Origin: an uncultured Eubacteriales bacterium
Lineage (GTDB): Bacteria; Bacillota; Clostridia; Oscillospirales; Oscillospiraceae
Length of the DNA stretch: 64,000 nt
Reading direction: 5' to 3'
Assembly (NCBI GenBank): GCA_900547745.1
Contig: URHT01000003.1
Span: forward strand, 1 to 64,000
Below, in pieces: positions 1 through 7,336 of the stretch. A program made the position numbers and the translations under genes. The notes under the pieces were generated by a model. It was not told where the DNA came from. It saw nothing but the letters and a program-made list of their open reading frames with translations, and searched no databases. Numbering within the stretch: position 1 is the first letter of the stretch; the number at the start of each line of letters is the position of its first letter.

Positions 1-1
1 A

Positions 2-361
2 CAAAACCGAATCCGGCAGCTGATGGCCGAGCGTGGATGGACTATTTATCGATTACTCCCAAGATGTGAACATGAGCTGTGGCTGATGCAGTTGTCCATG
101 TACTATCAGTCCCTGTACCTGCAGATTACCAAGGGATATGTCCGCCTGAAGATGGAATGCAAGGATTATATTCTGGCGCAAAAGACGGCCATTGATGCTC
201 TGCGCTTCGATCCGAAGGATAGCGAACTGAACATGTATGCGATCCTCGCCATGGGATTCCAAGGAAATCTCTCTATGGCGCAGACCTACTATACGGCGGC
301 AAAGCCCTATCTGGCGTTAGAGCATGCCGAGGTCATCAAGAAGTATTTGCACATAAAATGA
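2..361 (+). CDS. C-terminal fragment of a helical (BTAD/TPR-like) regulator
   Basis: The frame is open to the left edge, so the N-terminus is missing. The visible 119 residues look like tetratricopeptide or BTAD-type helical repeats: alternating aromatic and small residues, then a segment of the form YILAQKTAIDALRFDPKDSE that resembles the bacterial transcriptional activator domain of SARP-like regulators. The reading frame stops at TGA, but the same frame continues into a VAPEV-type repeat tail interrupted by further stops. The gene may therefore once have been longer. The DNA-binding part, if any, is not visible, so the regulator call is inference. Confidence 0.5.
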   Translation, partial: QNRIRQLMAERGWTIYRLLPRCEHELWLMQLSMYYQSLYLQITKGYVRLKMECKDYILAQKTAIDALRFDPKDSELNMYAILAMGFQGNLSMAQTYYTAAKPYLALEHAEVIKKYLHIK

Positions 362-373
362 GAGCTGCTTAAT

Positions 374-530
374 GTCGCTCCGGAGGTTGTAGCAGAGGTT
401 ACGCAGTAGGTTGCTCCAGAGGTTACGGAGGAGGTCGTACAGGAGGCTGCGCAGCAGGTTGCAGCTGAGGTCATAGAAAAGTCATACAGGAGGTTGTCCA
501 GCAGGTCACGGCTGAGGTTGCCCGCCCGTT
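374..530 (+). repeat. Degenerate VAPEV-type coding repeat with in-frame stops
   Basis: Directly after the regulator fragment and in the same frame, the DNA reads as repeats of the type V-A-P-E-V-x-x-E-V, built from GTT/GAG/CAG/GCT codons. A TAG breaks the frame near position 407, and a one-base shift near 475-482 moves the pattern (VIQEVVQQV) into another frame. It looks like the decayed low-complexity tail of the upstream protein. Confidence 0.5.
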
Positions 531-582
531 ATCATTGGTTATCGGATGCGTCCGATAGATGATGCGGGCGGGTGATTTTTTT
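520..582 (+). terminator. Intrinsic terminator
   Basis: CCCGCCCG at 521 pairs with CGGGCGGG near 565. An inner stem ATCGGA/TCCGAT extends the hairpin, and a run of seven T follows. It closes the regulator fragment and its repeat tail. Confidence 0.75.
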
Positions 583-701
583 GCTGTGCAGGAGACGATA
601 TTACGCCGTTGGTCACCACAAGGCCGGTTTGCGCCCCTTGTGTACGGATTTGTACGGCCCTCCCGCGCCGCAGACAGCCCATCATTCTAATATTGTGTCC
701 T

Positions 702-735
702 GCTCCCGGAGCCATTGCGCTCCGGGAGCTTTTTT
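702..735 (+). terminator. Intrinsic terminator
   Basis: A perfect 11-bp stem, GCTCCCGGAGC (702-712) with GCTCCGGGAGC (719-729), is followed by six T. It sits upstream of the sigma-like gene and separates it from the left-hand genes, or acts as an attenuator in its leader. Confidence 0.85.
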
Positions 736-770
736 ACATTTTGGGACGCCTTTGCCACGCTGCCGTGGCC

Positions 771-816
771 CTCCGTTTTCGAGATTTGCTTCACCACCAA
801 ATCTCGAAAAACGGAG
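771..816 (+). promoter_or_regulatory. Hairpin that takes in the ribosome-binding site of the sigma-like gene
   Basis: CTCCGTTTTCGAGATTTG (771-788) is the reverse complement of the segment 798-816, apart from one extra A. The 3' arm ends in CGGAG and runs into the Shine-Dalgarno GGAGG that serves the ATG at 825. The folded RNA would hide that site. This suggests translational control; the opening signal is unknown. Confidence 0.6.
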
Positions 817-824
817 GACAGAAA

Positions 825-1286
825 ATGTCGTATCACAATGACCCATATCGGGTTGATTATTTGAAGATATATCCCTGCTTAAAAGAGCGCCCGGATGTGT
901 TGGAAGTCTTAAAGAAAAGCGACCGCAAGATGAAATACATGGAGGTGGATCTGAAAAGTGAACAGCGCAGGAAAAATGCCGAGAATGGTGCGGAGAGTTA
1001 TGTTCCCAGTAAAGAGGATTCGCTGGAGCGACTCGTATATTCTGCAAAGTGCCAGTTTGCGGACGATGCTGAAGGCGTCGAGGATGCCGTGATCAAGAAA
1101 GACGATTTATGCCGTTTGCGGGCCGCACTGGATCAGTTGAGCGAAGAAGAACGGGCTCTGATCCATGCGCTGTTTTTCGACGAGTGCTCCGAGCGTGAGC
1201 TTGAAGAAATGATGGGTATCCATCGAATGACGATCCATAATCGCAAGATCCGTATCTTGCAGAAATTGAAAAAGATGCTGAGATGA
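825..1286 (+). CDS. Sigma-70 region 4-like factor of a mobile element
   Basis: A 153-residue protein. The last 60 residues look like sigma-70 region 4 or a related helix-turn-helix: LDQLSEEERALIHALFFDE followed by SERELEEMMGIHRMTIHNRKI. An N-terminal region 2 is not evident, so it resembles the short sigma-like proteins carried by Clostridia mobile elements rather than a full sigma factor. The ATG at 825 is chosen because GGAGG lies seven bases upstream; an in-frame ATG at 609 has no such site. The ribosome site is part of a long hairpin. It probably controls genes of the element. Confidence 0.7.
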   Translation: MSYHNDPYRVDYLKIYPCLKERPDVLEVLKKSDRKMKYMEVDLKSEQRRKNAENGAESYVPSKEDSLERLVYSAKCQFADDAEGVEDAVIKKDDLCRLRAALDQLSEEERALIHALFFDECSERELEEMMGIHRMTIHNRKIRILQKLKKMLR

Positions 1287-1328
1287 CAAAAAAGTTTGGT
1301 GCAAACGGTGTTTTCAACGGCTAATAGA

Positions 1329-1660
1329 GTGAGAGGGCTTTGAACCTCCCCCCGCTGCTGATAAATCAGCGGCTTTGTTCCTTGATAAACACCGCCCAGG
1401 CGGTCATATCCGGTAACTTGAATACATTAGCCGACGGAGCCAGCGTTAGGTCGAGTGCGCCAAGACCACCTGTGCGGAGAAACTCCGCATCAAAGGACGG
1501 CCAAATAAGGTGCAGAGCGATACCCACTCAGACCAAGGCAGCCCTGGCAAGCTGCCCCCGCCATGATCCCGTCAGCCCATAATGATACTCCTGTACGCAG
1601 CTTCGAGAGATCCTCGGAGGGGTGAAACTCCCGTGATGTGCGCCAGCACAGTTCAAGTTG
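1329..1660 (+). ncRNA. Candidate structured RNA, HEARO/omega-RNA-like
   Basis: The 640 bases between the sigma-like gene and the next small gene have no convincing protein but carry many short hairpins: GCTGAT/ATCAGC near 1357-1370, CGCC/GGCG near 1393, and CGGAG/CTCCG near 1477-1488. Conserved-looking single-stranded blocks such as CATCAAAGGACGGCC and AAATAAGGTG lie between them. The arrangement, with TTTGAACC near the 5' end and a GTGA just before it, reminds me of the HEARO RNA that guides IscB nucleases. No IscB gene is present here. The family call rests on memory of the pattern, and both ends are uncertain. Confidence 0.45.
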
Positions 1661-1715
1661 CCGCCCAGCCTGGGGAAGTAGTGTCGAATACAGGCAAACA
1701 AAACCGTAAAGTTCT

Positions 1716-1761
1716 GGCCACTCCGGTGATGGAATCATTTGCTTCCATCACCGGAGTGACC
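1716..1761 (+). repeat. Strong 19-bp inverted repeat
   Basis: The arms 1716-1734 and 1743-1761 are complementary at 18 of 19 positions (core CACTCCGGTGATGGAA), with an 8-base loop. There is no T-run, so it is not a simple terminator. It follows the candidate structured RNA and may be its 3' end. Confidence 0.6.
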
Positions 1762-1909
1762 ACACTCTTGCGGCAGAAGCATGGGAACTGTCCACCCCCT
1801 CCTATATTTTTGCATTCGATTCCTTTCTCCTTTGTTCGTCGGTCCAACTATCGCCTCCAATTGATCCCTTCCTCGGACGGTTCCCATGCTTGTGCCGCAG
1901 AGATGGTCA
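1757..1909 (+). repeat. Long-range inverted repeat before the SHOCT-like gene
   Basis: TGCGGCAGAAGCATGGGAAC near 1769 returns as its near-complement near 1880 (GTTCCCATGCTTGTGCCGCA). The arms, about 35 bases with a few mismatches, enclose an 80-base loop. The structure ends about 20 bases before the ATG at 1931 and could form in the leader RNA or mark a small insertion. Confidence 0.5.
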
Positions 1910-1930
1910 GATACAGGGAGGAGCGTAACT

Positions 1931-2074
1931 ATGAACCCCAATATCAATTACTATGGAATTGTGATCCTGCTCAGAAAACTCCGGGAATGCGGCATTTTCA
2001 CCGAAAAAGAACTAAGAAAAATCGCCGCACGGATCGCTGCGGATAACGGCGTTGAAGTCATGTTTTTTCTCTGA
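1931..2074 (+). CDS. Small SHOCT-like protein
   Basis: A 47-residue protein starting MNPNINYYG, with GGAGGAG eight bases before the ATG. The central part (LRKLRECGIFTEKELRKIAA) has the short helical hairpin pattern of the SHOCT domain. Similar short proteins are often encoded just before serine recombinases in Firmicutes elements, as here, 75 bases upstream of the recombinase. An upstream in-frame ATG at 1886 lies inside the inverted repeat and lacks a ribosome site. Its role is unknown; a helper of the recombinase is a guess from position. Confidence 0.6.
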   Translation: MNPNINYYGIVILLRKLRECGIFTEKELRKIAARIAADNGVEVMFFL

Positions 2075-2149
2075 TTTCCTTCATCTTTCAGTAGCTATTC
2101 GGGCGCTGTTGTGGTAGTGTTTGTGTTGCAAAAAAGGAGGTGAGCGGAC

Positions 2150-3724
2150 ATGGATGAAAAGCAGCTGGTAGACGGTGCAACGGCACTGGCAGAAAAGCAG
2201 TCCCGTGTTATAAAAATTGAGCCTGCAGAGCAGCCTCAAAATATGCTGCTGCGGGTCGCTGCCTACACTCGTGTCAGCTCAGACTCCGAGGATCAACTCA
2301 ATTCCTTTGCGGCCCAAAACCGCTACTACACGGAACTGATCTCAGGCAAGGCCGAATGGCGCATGGTCGACATCTATGCGGATGAGGGAATCACAGGAAC
2401 TTCGGTGGCCAAGCGAGATGACTTCCAGCGGATGATGGCGGACTGCCGTCGGGGCCTGATCGACCAGATCCTTGTTAAGTCCATCTCTCGATTCGCCCGC
2501 AATACCAAGGACTGCCTCCAGAATATCCGTGAGCTAAAGGAACTGGGTGTCAATGTCCGATTCGAGCGTGAAGGTATCGATACTGTCAATGTGAGCAGCG
2601 AACTCATCACCGCCATCTACGCTGCCTTCGCCCAAAAAGAGAGCGAGTCCATCTCGGGTAATATGCGATGGAGCTATCAGCGCAGGATGGAGAGCGGCGA
2701 ATTCAATACCTGTAAAGCCCCGTGGGGATTTCGGCTTGACGGTAGAAAGCTCAAAATTTGCGAATCGGAAGCAGACATTGTCCAAAGAATTTTCCGTGAG
2801 TACTTATCCGGTAAAAATCCTCAAGAGATCGCAGACGACCTAAATGCCAGCTGCTTGACTGAGCGAGTGTGGAATTATAAAGCGGTAGATTACATCCTGC
2901 AAAACGAACGTTACGCCGGGAATGCGCTTCTGCAAAAGAGATATACGCCGGATATGCTCTCGAGGCAGCAGAAAATCAATCATGGTGAGCGTGAAATGTA
3001 CTTTGTGCCAGAGAGCAACGATGCGATCATCTCTCCAGAGATATTTGAACGAGCTCAAGTCCTACGGCAAAAGCGCAGTTTAGGAAAAGCACCCGTACAC
3101 AGCGAAATTATCTCACAAATCCGGTGTATCTGCGGAGCACGGATGCGATTCAAAAATGTTAACAGCAAATGGTATCTATGCTGCACAAACCATGACGCAA
3201 AGGGCGATTGCTTGATCACGCCGATCCGTGAGACTCAGATCTACGAATCCTTCTGCCGCCTATACTACAAGCTAAAGCATCAGAGCATCCCCATTCTGGA
3301 ACAGATGCTTACAAACCTCCAGATGATCCGCAATCGCAGGATGCTCTGGAGTCCTGACATCGTCGCTCTGAATAAAAGAATATCAGATCTATCCAGTCAG
3401 AATCAGACATTGGCCTTCCTCAAACAGCAGGGCCTTGTTGATCCTGACATTTTTATAGCCAAAACCAATGAGCTGACCAAGCAGCTCCGGCAGGTCAAGC
3501 TGGAAAAAGAAAAGCTGATGGATGCCGAGAGCGACATGACCGCCCTGCAAACACGAGACTTGATAGACCTCCTGGAAGGTGGGCCGGAATTCCTCGACAG
3601 CTTTGACACGGAACTGTTTGGTGAACTCGTTGAGAAAATTATCATAGAGGGCAACGACTCCGTCCGCTTCTGCCTGAAAAATGGGCTGGAGCTGCAGGAG
3701 TCCATAGAGAGGACGGTGCGGTGA
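2150..3724 (+). CDS. Large serine recombinase
   Basis: A 524-residue site-specific recombinase for element integration or excision. The N-terminal catalytic domain carries YTRVS with the likely nucleophile Ser43, followed by SISRFARN and the DEGITGTS loop. The recombinase domain spans about residues 190-300. A zinc ribbon of four Cys lies near 325-355 (CICGARMRF, CCTNH), and a helical coiled-coil segment near 390-470. AAAAAGGAGGTG precedes the ATG. The stop overlaps the next start as ATGATG, so the two recombinase reading frames are translationally coupled. Its target site is not identified here. Confidence 0.9.
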   Translation: MDEKQLVDGATALAEKQSRVIKIEPAEQPQNMLLRVAAYTRVSSDSEDQLNSFAAQNRYYTELISGKAEWRMVDIYADEGITGTSVAKRDDFQRMMADCRRGLIDQILVKSISRFARNTKDCLQNIRELKELGVNVRFEREGIDTVNVSSELITAIYAAFAQKESESISGNMRWSYQRRMESGEFNTCKAPWGFRLDGRKLKICESEADIVQRIFREYLSGKNPQEIADDLNASCLTERVWNYKAVDYILQNERYAGNALLQKRYTPDMLSRQQKINHGEREMYFVPESNDAIISPEIFERAQVLRQKRSLGKAPVHSEIISQIRCICGARMRFKNVNSKWYLCCTNHDAKGDCLITPIRETQIYESFCRLYYKLKHQSIPILEQMLTNLQMIRNRRMLWSPDIVALNKRISDLSSQNQTLAFLKQQGLVDPDIFIAKTNELTKQLRQVKLEKEKLMDAESDMTALQTRDLIDLLEGGPEFLDSFDTELFGELVEKIIIEGNDSVRFCLKNGLELQESIERTVR

Positions 3725-4734
3725 TGGGAAACCGGAAGCAGCCCTTTGGCTACAAGATGGCTCTGGGTGAGATCATCATACAGGAAGCAGAGGCGAGGCT
3801 TGTACAGGGGATCTTCCGCCGATATATCGCAGGAGAATCATTGAATGAGTTGACCGAGGCACTTCGCCAGCAAGATATTCCATATGACGAGGGACGGCTC
3901 TGGAATAAAAATATGGTCGCCCGTATTCTGGCGGACACGCGCTATACCGGAGAAAAAGGATACCCGGATATGACCGGCTTCTCTCCGCGCAATGTGCGCC
4001 GGATGCGGGATTTCTGGCAGTTGTACAGCGGCACGCCGGAACTGCTTGGCGAAGCGCTTCACTTGAATTGGACACAGAACGTTGTGATCATGGAGGCAGA
4101 GCTGCCCGCAGAGGAGCGCCGCTGGTACATCCGGCAGGCTACAGCACGGAATCTATCTAAGGCGGAGCTTCTGCGAATGATCGAGGATTCTGCGTATCTG
4201 GAAAGTGTTCTCGACGAAAAGGTCGATGTGTGGTATAATGAGGGCAACGATGAGATTTCGGAGAGAACGCAGTATGAAGAGGATTCTGTTTATCTGTCAC
4301 GGCAATATCTGCCGCAGCCCCATGGCCGAGTTCGTCATGAAGGACTTGGTAAAAAAGGCGGGACTGGCATCGCAATTTCATATCGAATCAGCGGCTACCA
4401 GTCGGGAGGAGATCGGCAACCCAGTCTATCCTCCGGCACGGCGCAAGCTGGCCGAGCATGGGATCTCCTGCGAAGGCCATGCCGCACGGCAGTTGACAAA
4501 TCGGGATTACGACGAATACGATCTCCTGATCGGCATGGACCAGGCAAACCTCCGGGATATGTACCGTATCTGCGGCGGCGACTATGTCGGCAAGATGTCC
4601 CTCCTGATGGATCACACCGCCCATCCCGGCAATGTGGCAGACCCATGGTACACCGAGGACTTCGAGGCGACCTGGCAGGATGTGCTGGATGGCTGCCAAG
4701 GACTTTTGAAAGAATTCATGACAGAACGAGGTGA
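3721..4734 (+). pseudogene. Chimera: recombinase fragment joined to a DUF1016 (YhcG-type) N-terminal piece
   Basis: Residues 1-80 match the recombinase domain of a second serine recombinase (PFGYKMALGEIIIQEAEARL, then NMVARILADTRYTGEKGYPD) but the catalytic domain is absent. From about residue 85 (GFSPRNVRRMRDFWQLYS, later LNWTQNVVIMEAELPAEERR) it matches the N-terminal domain of DUF1016/YhcG nucleases. The join is near 3970. After about residue 175 the frame runs through the phosphatase gene in the wrong frame, so the last 160 residues are not real protein. A deletion that fused two genes is the simplest explanation. The nuclease domain of DUF1016 is missing. Confidence 0.7.
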
Positions 4735-4756
4735 TTCAAATGGCACAAAACGATAA
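4274..4756 (+). CDS. Low-molecular-weight protein-tyrosine phosphatase
   Basis: A 160-residue member of the LMW-PTP family. The N-terminus MKRILFICHGNICRSPMAE holds the P-loop signature (CxGNxCRS with the catalytic Cys), and the C-terminal part has DPWY with the general-acid Asp. Chosen start: ATG 4274, the usual family start, preceded by a weak GGAGAG. An upstream in-frame ATG at 4205 would add an unrelated leader. The gene overlaps the tail of the DUF1016 chimera in another frame and overlaps the following Bro-N gene by 17 bases. It may dephosphorylate tyrosine or arginine; the substrate is unknown. Confidence 0.88.
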   Translation: MKRILFICHGNICRSPMAEFVMKDLVKKAGLASQFHIESAATSREEIGNPVYPPARRKLAEHGISCEGHAARQLTNRDYDEYDLLIGMDQANLRDMYRICGGDYVGKMSLLMDHTAHPGNVADPWYTEDFEATWQDVLDGCQGLLKEFMTERGDSNGTKR

Positions 4757-5624
4757 TATCCAACTGTTCGAAAACAAGCGTATTCGAACCGCATGGGATG
4801 AGGAAAAGGAAGAATGGTACTTTTCCGTCGTTGATGTGGTAGCTGTGCTGACTGATCAGCCAGATTATCAGGCAGCTCGTAACTACTGGAAGGTAACGAA
4901 GAAACGCCTGAAGGATGAGGGAAATGAAACGGTTACAGCTTGTAACCAGTTGAAAATGACCGCTTCGGATGGCAAAAAACGATTGACTGATGTAGCCGAT
5001 ACCGAGCAGCTTCTCCGAATCATCCAGTCTATTCCTTCTCCGAAGGCAGAACCGTTCAAGTTGTGGCTGGCACAGGTCGGTCGAGAGCGTATCGAGGAGA
5101 CCATCGACCCGGAGCTGACCATTGACCGCGCTCTGGAAACCTATCTCAAGAAGGGTTACAGCCGTGAGTGGATCAATCAGCGGCTGCAGGCCATCCAGGT
5201 TCGTAAAGAACTGACGGATGAATGGGATGCCCGCGGTGTGCAGAAAGGCGTAGAGTACGCCATCCTCACGGACGAGATTTCCCGAGCCTGGTCTGGCATG
5301 TCCACCCGGCAGTACAAAAATCTGAAGGGCTTGAAAAAGGAAAACCTTCGTGATAACATGACTACGCTGGAACTGGTACTGAATATGCTGGCGGAGGCCA
5401 CTACCACTCAGTTTTCAAGAGATCGCAAACCAACGACCTTCCAAGAGAATTTGGCAGTTGCCAAGGCGGGCGGTCAGGTGGCTGGACGAACCAGAAAAGA
5501 CATTGAGTCCCAGTCAGACACGCCGGTCATTACTGCTAAGAATGCCGCACAGCTTAATCAGGTAGTGACAGATCTGCTGGAAGGAGCAGTCTCTGACACA
5601 ACTGAAGAATCAAAAGGCGAGTGA
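4740..5624 (+). CDS. Bro-N (phage antirepressor-type) protein
   Basis: A 294-residue protein. The N-terminal 110 residues match the Bro-N domain of phage antirepressors (LFENKRIRTAWDEEKEEWYF, then SVVDVVAVL). The C-terminal part is rich in charged helices and resembles chromosomal relatives described as DNA-damage-inducible protein D-like. The start is the second Met at 4740, with GAGGTG seven bases upstream; the ATG at 4731 is too close to that site. It overlaps the phosphatase gene, so the two are probably coupled. Such proteins bind DNA and modulate repressors of mobile elements; the exact target is not visible. Confidence 0.8.
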   Translation: MAQNDNIQLFENKRIRTAWDEEKEEWYFSVVDVVAVLTDQPDYQAARNYWKVTKKRLKDEGNETVTACNQLKMTASDGKKRLTDVADTEQLLRIIQSIPSPKAEPFKLWLAQVGRERIEETIDPELTIDRALETYLKKGYSREWINQRLQAIQVRKELTDEWDARGVQKGVEYAILTDEISRAWSGMSTRQYKNLKGLKKENLRDNMTTLELVLNMLAEATTTQFSRDRKPTTFQENLAVAKAGGQVAGRTRKDIESQSDTPVITAKNAAQLNQVVTDLLEGAVSDTTEESKGE

Positions 5625-5648
5625 GCTCTGCGCGTCCAGGTTTTATTG

Positions 5649-5712
5649 CTGTCATACGACGATTTTTTGAAAGTAAATTTCGAAAAAAATCTATAGTGTT
5701 GCGTTATGACAG
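5649..5712. repeat. Nested inverted repeats at the likely element edge
   Basis: The outer arms CTGTCATACG (5649-5658) and CGTTATGACAG (5702-5712) enclose GATTTTTT (5661-5668) and AAAAAATC (5684-5691). The symmetric AT-rich block directly follows the last element gene. It could be an attachment site, an operator or the element's terminator. Confidence 0.45.
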
Positions 5713-5724
5713 AAAAGCCTGAAC

Positions 5725-5754
5725 GATGCCATGCGGTGAAAGCCGCATGGCATC
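5725..5754. repeat. 12-bp hairpin
   Basis: GATGCCATGCGG pairs perfectly with CCGCATGGCATC across a 6-base loop. No clear T-run follows. A second hairpin, CCCCGAC/GTCGGGG, lies at 5785-5810, so the leader of the MATE gene at 5876 is highly structured. Confidence 0.55.
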
Positions 5755-5875
5755 AGGCATCTTTGCCGACAGGTTCCGTGAAAACCCCGACCGCTTTCGA
5801 GCTGTCGGGGCCGTTTGTCAGCATGCTTTCCCGGCATCGCGCCGGGTATACGTCAAAGGAAGGAGTGTATCGTAC

Positions 5876-7279
5876 ATGGCCGCTGCCACCACAAAGGATA
5901 TGACCCACGGCGTGCCCTGGCGGCTCATCGCCGGGTTCGCTGTCCCCGTCTTTCTCAGCCAGCTGTTCCAGCAGCTGTACAACACCGCCGACTCCCTGAT
6001 CGTCAGCAACTTTCTGGGTGACAACGCGCTGGCCGCCGTCAGCGCCTCCGGCCCGCTGATCTTCCTGCTGGTCAGCTTCTTCGCCGGCGCCGCCAGCGGC
6101 GTGGGCGTGGCCATTGCCCGCTATTTCGGCGCGGGGGACTACGACAAGGTGTCCCGCACCGTCCACACTGCCGTGCTGCTGGGACTGATCAGCAGTCTGA
6201 TCCTCACCGTCATCGGTGTGCTGTTCACCCCCACCCTGCTGCGGTGGATGGACACCGACCCGGAGGTGCTGCCCGACGCCATCGGCTACTTCCGGTGCTA
6301 CTTTGCCGGTGTGGGTGCGGGTGTGATGTACAATACCTTTACCGGCATTATGAACGCGCTGGGCGACAGCAAGCGCCCGCTGTACTTCCTGATCATCTCC
6401 TCCCTGACCAACGTGGCCCTCGACCTGCTGTTCGTGGCGGTGTTCCGCTGGGGCGTATGGTCGGCGGCGCTGGCCACCATCATCTCGCAGGCACTCAGCG
6501 CCGTGCTGTGCGTCATCCATCTGGCCAAGAAGGGCACTATCTACCAGCTGAAGCTGTCCGCCCTGCGGATGGACGGCCCGCTGCTGCGGGAGATCCTGCG
6601 CTACGGCCTGCCCGCCGGTGTGCAGAACTCCGTGATCGCGCTGGCCAACGTGGTGGTGCAGACCAACATCAACTCCTTCGGCAAGATGGCCACGGCGGCC
6701 TACGGCGCGTACTCCAAAATCGAGGGCTTCGCGTTCCTGCCTGTCACCAGCTTTACCATGGCTATCACCACCTATGTGGGCCAGAATCTGGGCGCGGGTA
6801 TGAAGCCCCGTGCCAAGAAGGGCGCCATCTTCGGCATCGCGGCGGCGGCTATCATCGCCGAGCTGATCGGCGTGGCCACCTATCTGGGGGCGCCGTGGCT
6901 GGTGAAGCTGTTCTCCCGGACGCCGGAGGTTATTGAGCTGGGCGTGCTGGAGACGCGCACCATCTGTCTGTTCTACTGCCTGCTGGCGTTCTCCCACGCC
7001 ATCGCCAGCGTGTGCCGGGGCGCGGGCAAGGCCTTCGTGCCCATGACCATCATGCTGGGCGTATGGTGCGTGTTCCGTATTTTCTACATTACGCTGATGA
7101 TGCAGTGGCGGCACGAGATCATCTACGTCTACTGGGCGTACCCCATCACATGGGCCATCAGCTCGGTGATCTACCTGTTCTACTTCCTGTTCTCCAACTG
7201 GCAAAACGGCTTTGACCCCAAGCCGGAGCTGCCGGAGCACAAGCACCATCACCACTTCCACCTGTTCCACCACAGATAA
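5876..7279 (+). CDS. MATE family multidrug/toxin exporter with a His-rich C-terminus
   Basis: A 467-residue integral membrane protein with about 12 predicted helices in two bundles, typical of MATE antiporters that expel organic cations with Na+ or H+. The family signature shows as PVFLSQLFQQLYNTADSLIV near residue 25 and again in the second half (VGQNLGAGMKPRAKKG). The last 14 residues are His-rich (KHHHHFHLFHHR), a possible metal-binding tail. The start at 5876 has GGAAGGAG upstream; the longer in-frame reading to 5726 crosses the hairpins and is not protein-like. A strong terminator follows. Confidence 0.9.
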   Translation: MAAATTKDMTHGVPWRLIAGFAVPVFLSQLFQQLYNTADSLIVSNFLGDNALAAVSASGPLIFLLVSFFAGAASGVGVAIARYFGAGDYDKVSRTVHTAVLLGLISSLILTVIGVLFTPTLLRWMDTDPEVLPDAIGYFRCYFAGVGAGVMYNTFTGIMNALGDSKRPLYFLIISSLTNVALDLLFVAVFRWGVWSAALATIISQALSAVLCVIHLAKKGTIYQLKLSALRMDGPLLREILRYGLPAGVQNSVIALANVVVQTNINSFGKMATAAYGAYSKIEGFAFLPVTSFTMAITTYVGQNLGAGMKPRAKKGAIFGIAAAAIIAELIGVATYLGAPWLVKLFSRTPEVIELGVLETRTICLFYCLLAFSHAIASVCRGAGKAFVPMTIMLGVWCVFRIFYITLMMQWRHEIIYVYWAYPITWAISSVIYLFYFLFSNWQNGFDPKPELPEHKHHHHFHLFHHR

Positions 7280-7283
7280 GTAG

Positions 7284-7322
7284 AAAAAGGCAGGCGGCGC
7301 AAAGCGCCGCCTGCCTTTTTTT
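7284..7322. terminator. Bidirectional intrinsic terminator
   Basis: GGCAGGCGGCGC (7289-7300) and GCGCCGCCTGCC (7304-7315) form a perfect 12-bp stem with an AAA loop. Flanking A and T runs serve both the MATE gene (+) and proS (-). Confidence 0.92.
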
Positions 7323-7336
7323 CGTCTCTTTGTCTC

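Larger units (their letters stand above)
1..5720. mobile_element. Right-hand part of a mobile or decayed element
   Basis: This stretch holds a sigma-like factor, a structured RNA-like segment, a SHOCT-like peptide, a large serine recombinase, a second recombinase remnant and a Bro-N protein. Such a set is typical of integrative elements of Firmicutes. Several parts are broken: the regulator fragment has stops in its tail, and the second recombinase is fused to a DUF1016 piece. The left end lies outside the window. The right limit is a guess, placed at the nested inverted repeats just before the first MATE gene. No conjugation genes are in view. Confidence 0.5.

Noticed and set aside
5753..7273. 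A 506-codon frame opposite the first MATE gene
   Set aside because: Gln/His/Gly/Val-rich antisense translation of membrane helices; the plus frame has clear MATE motifs.
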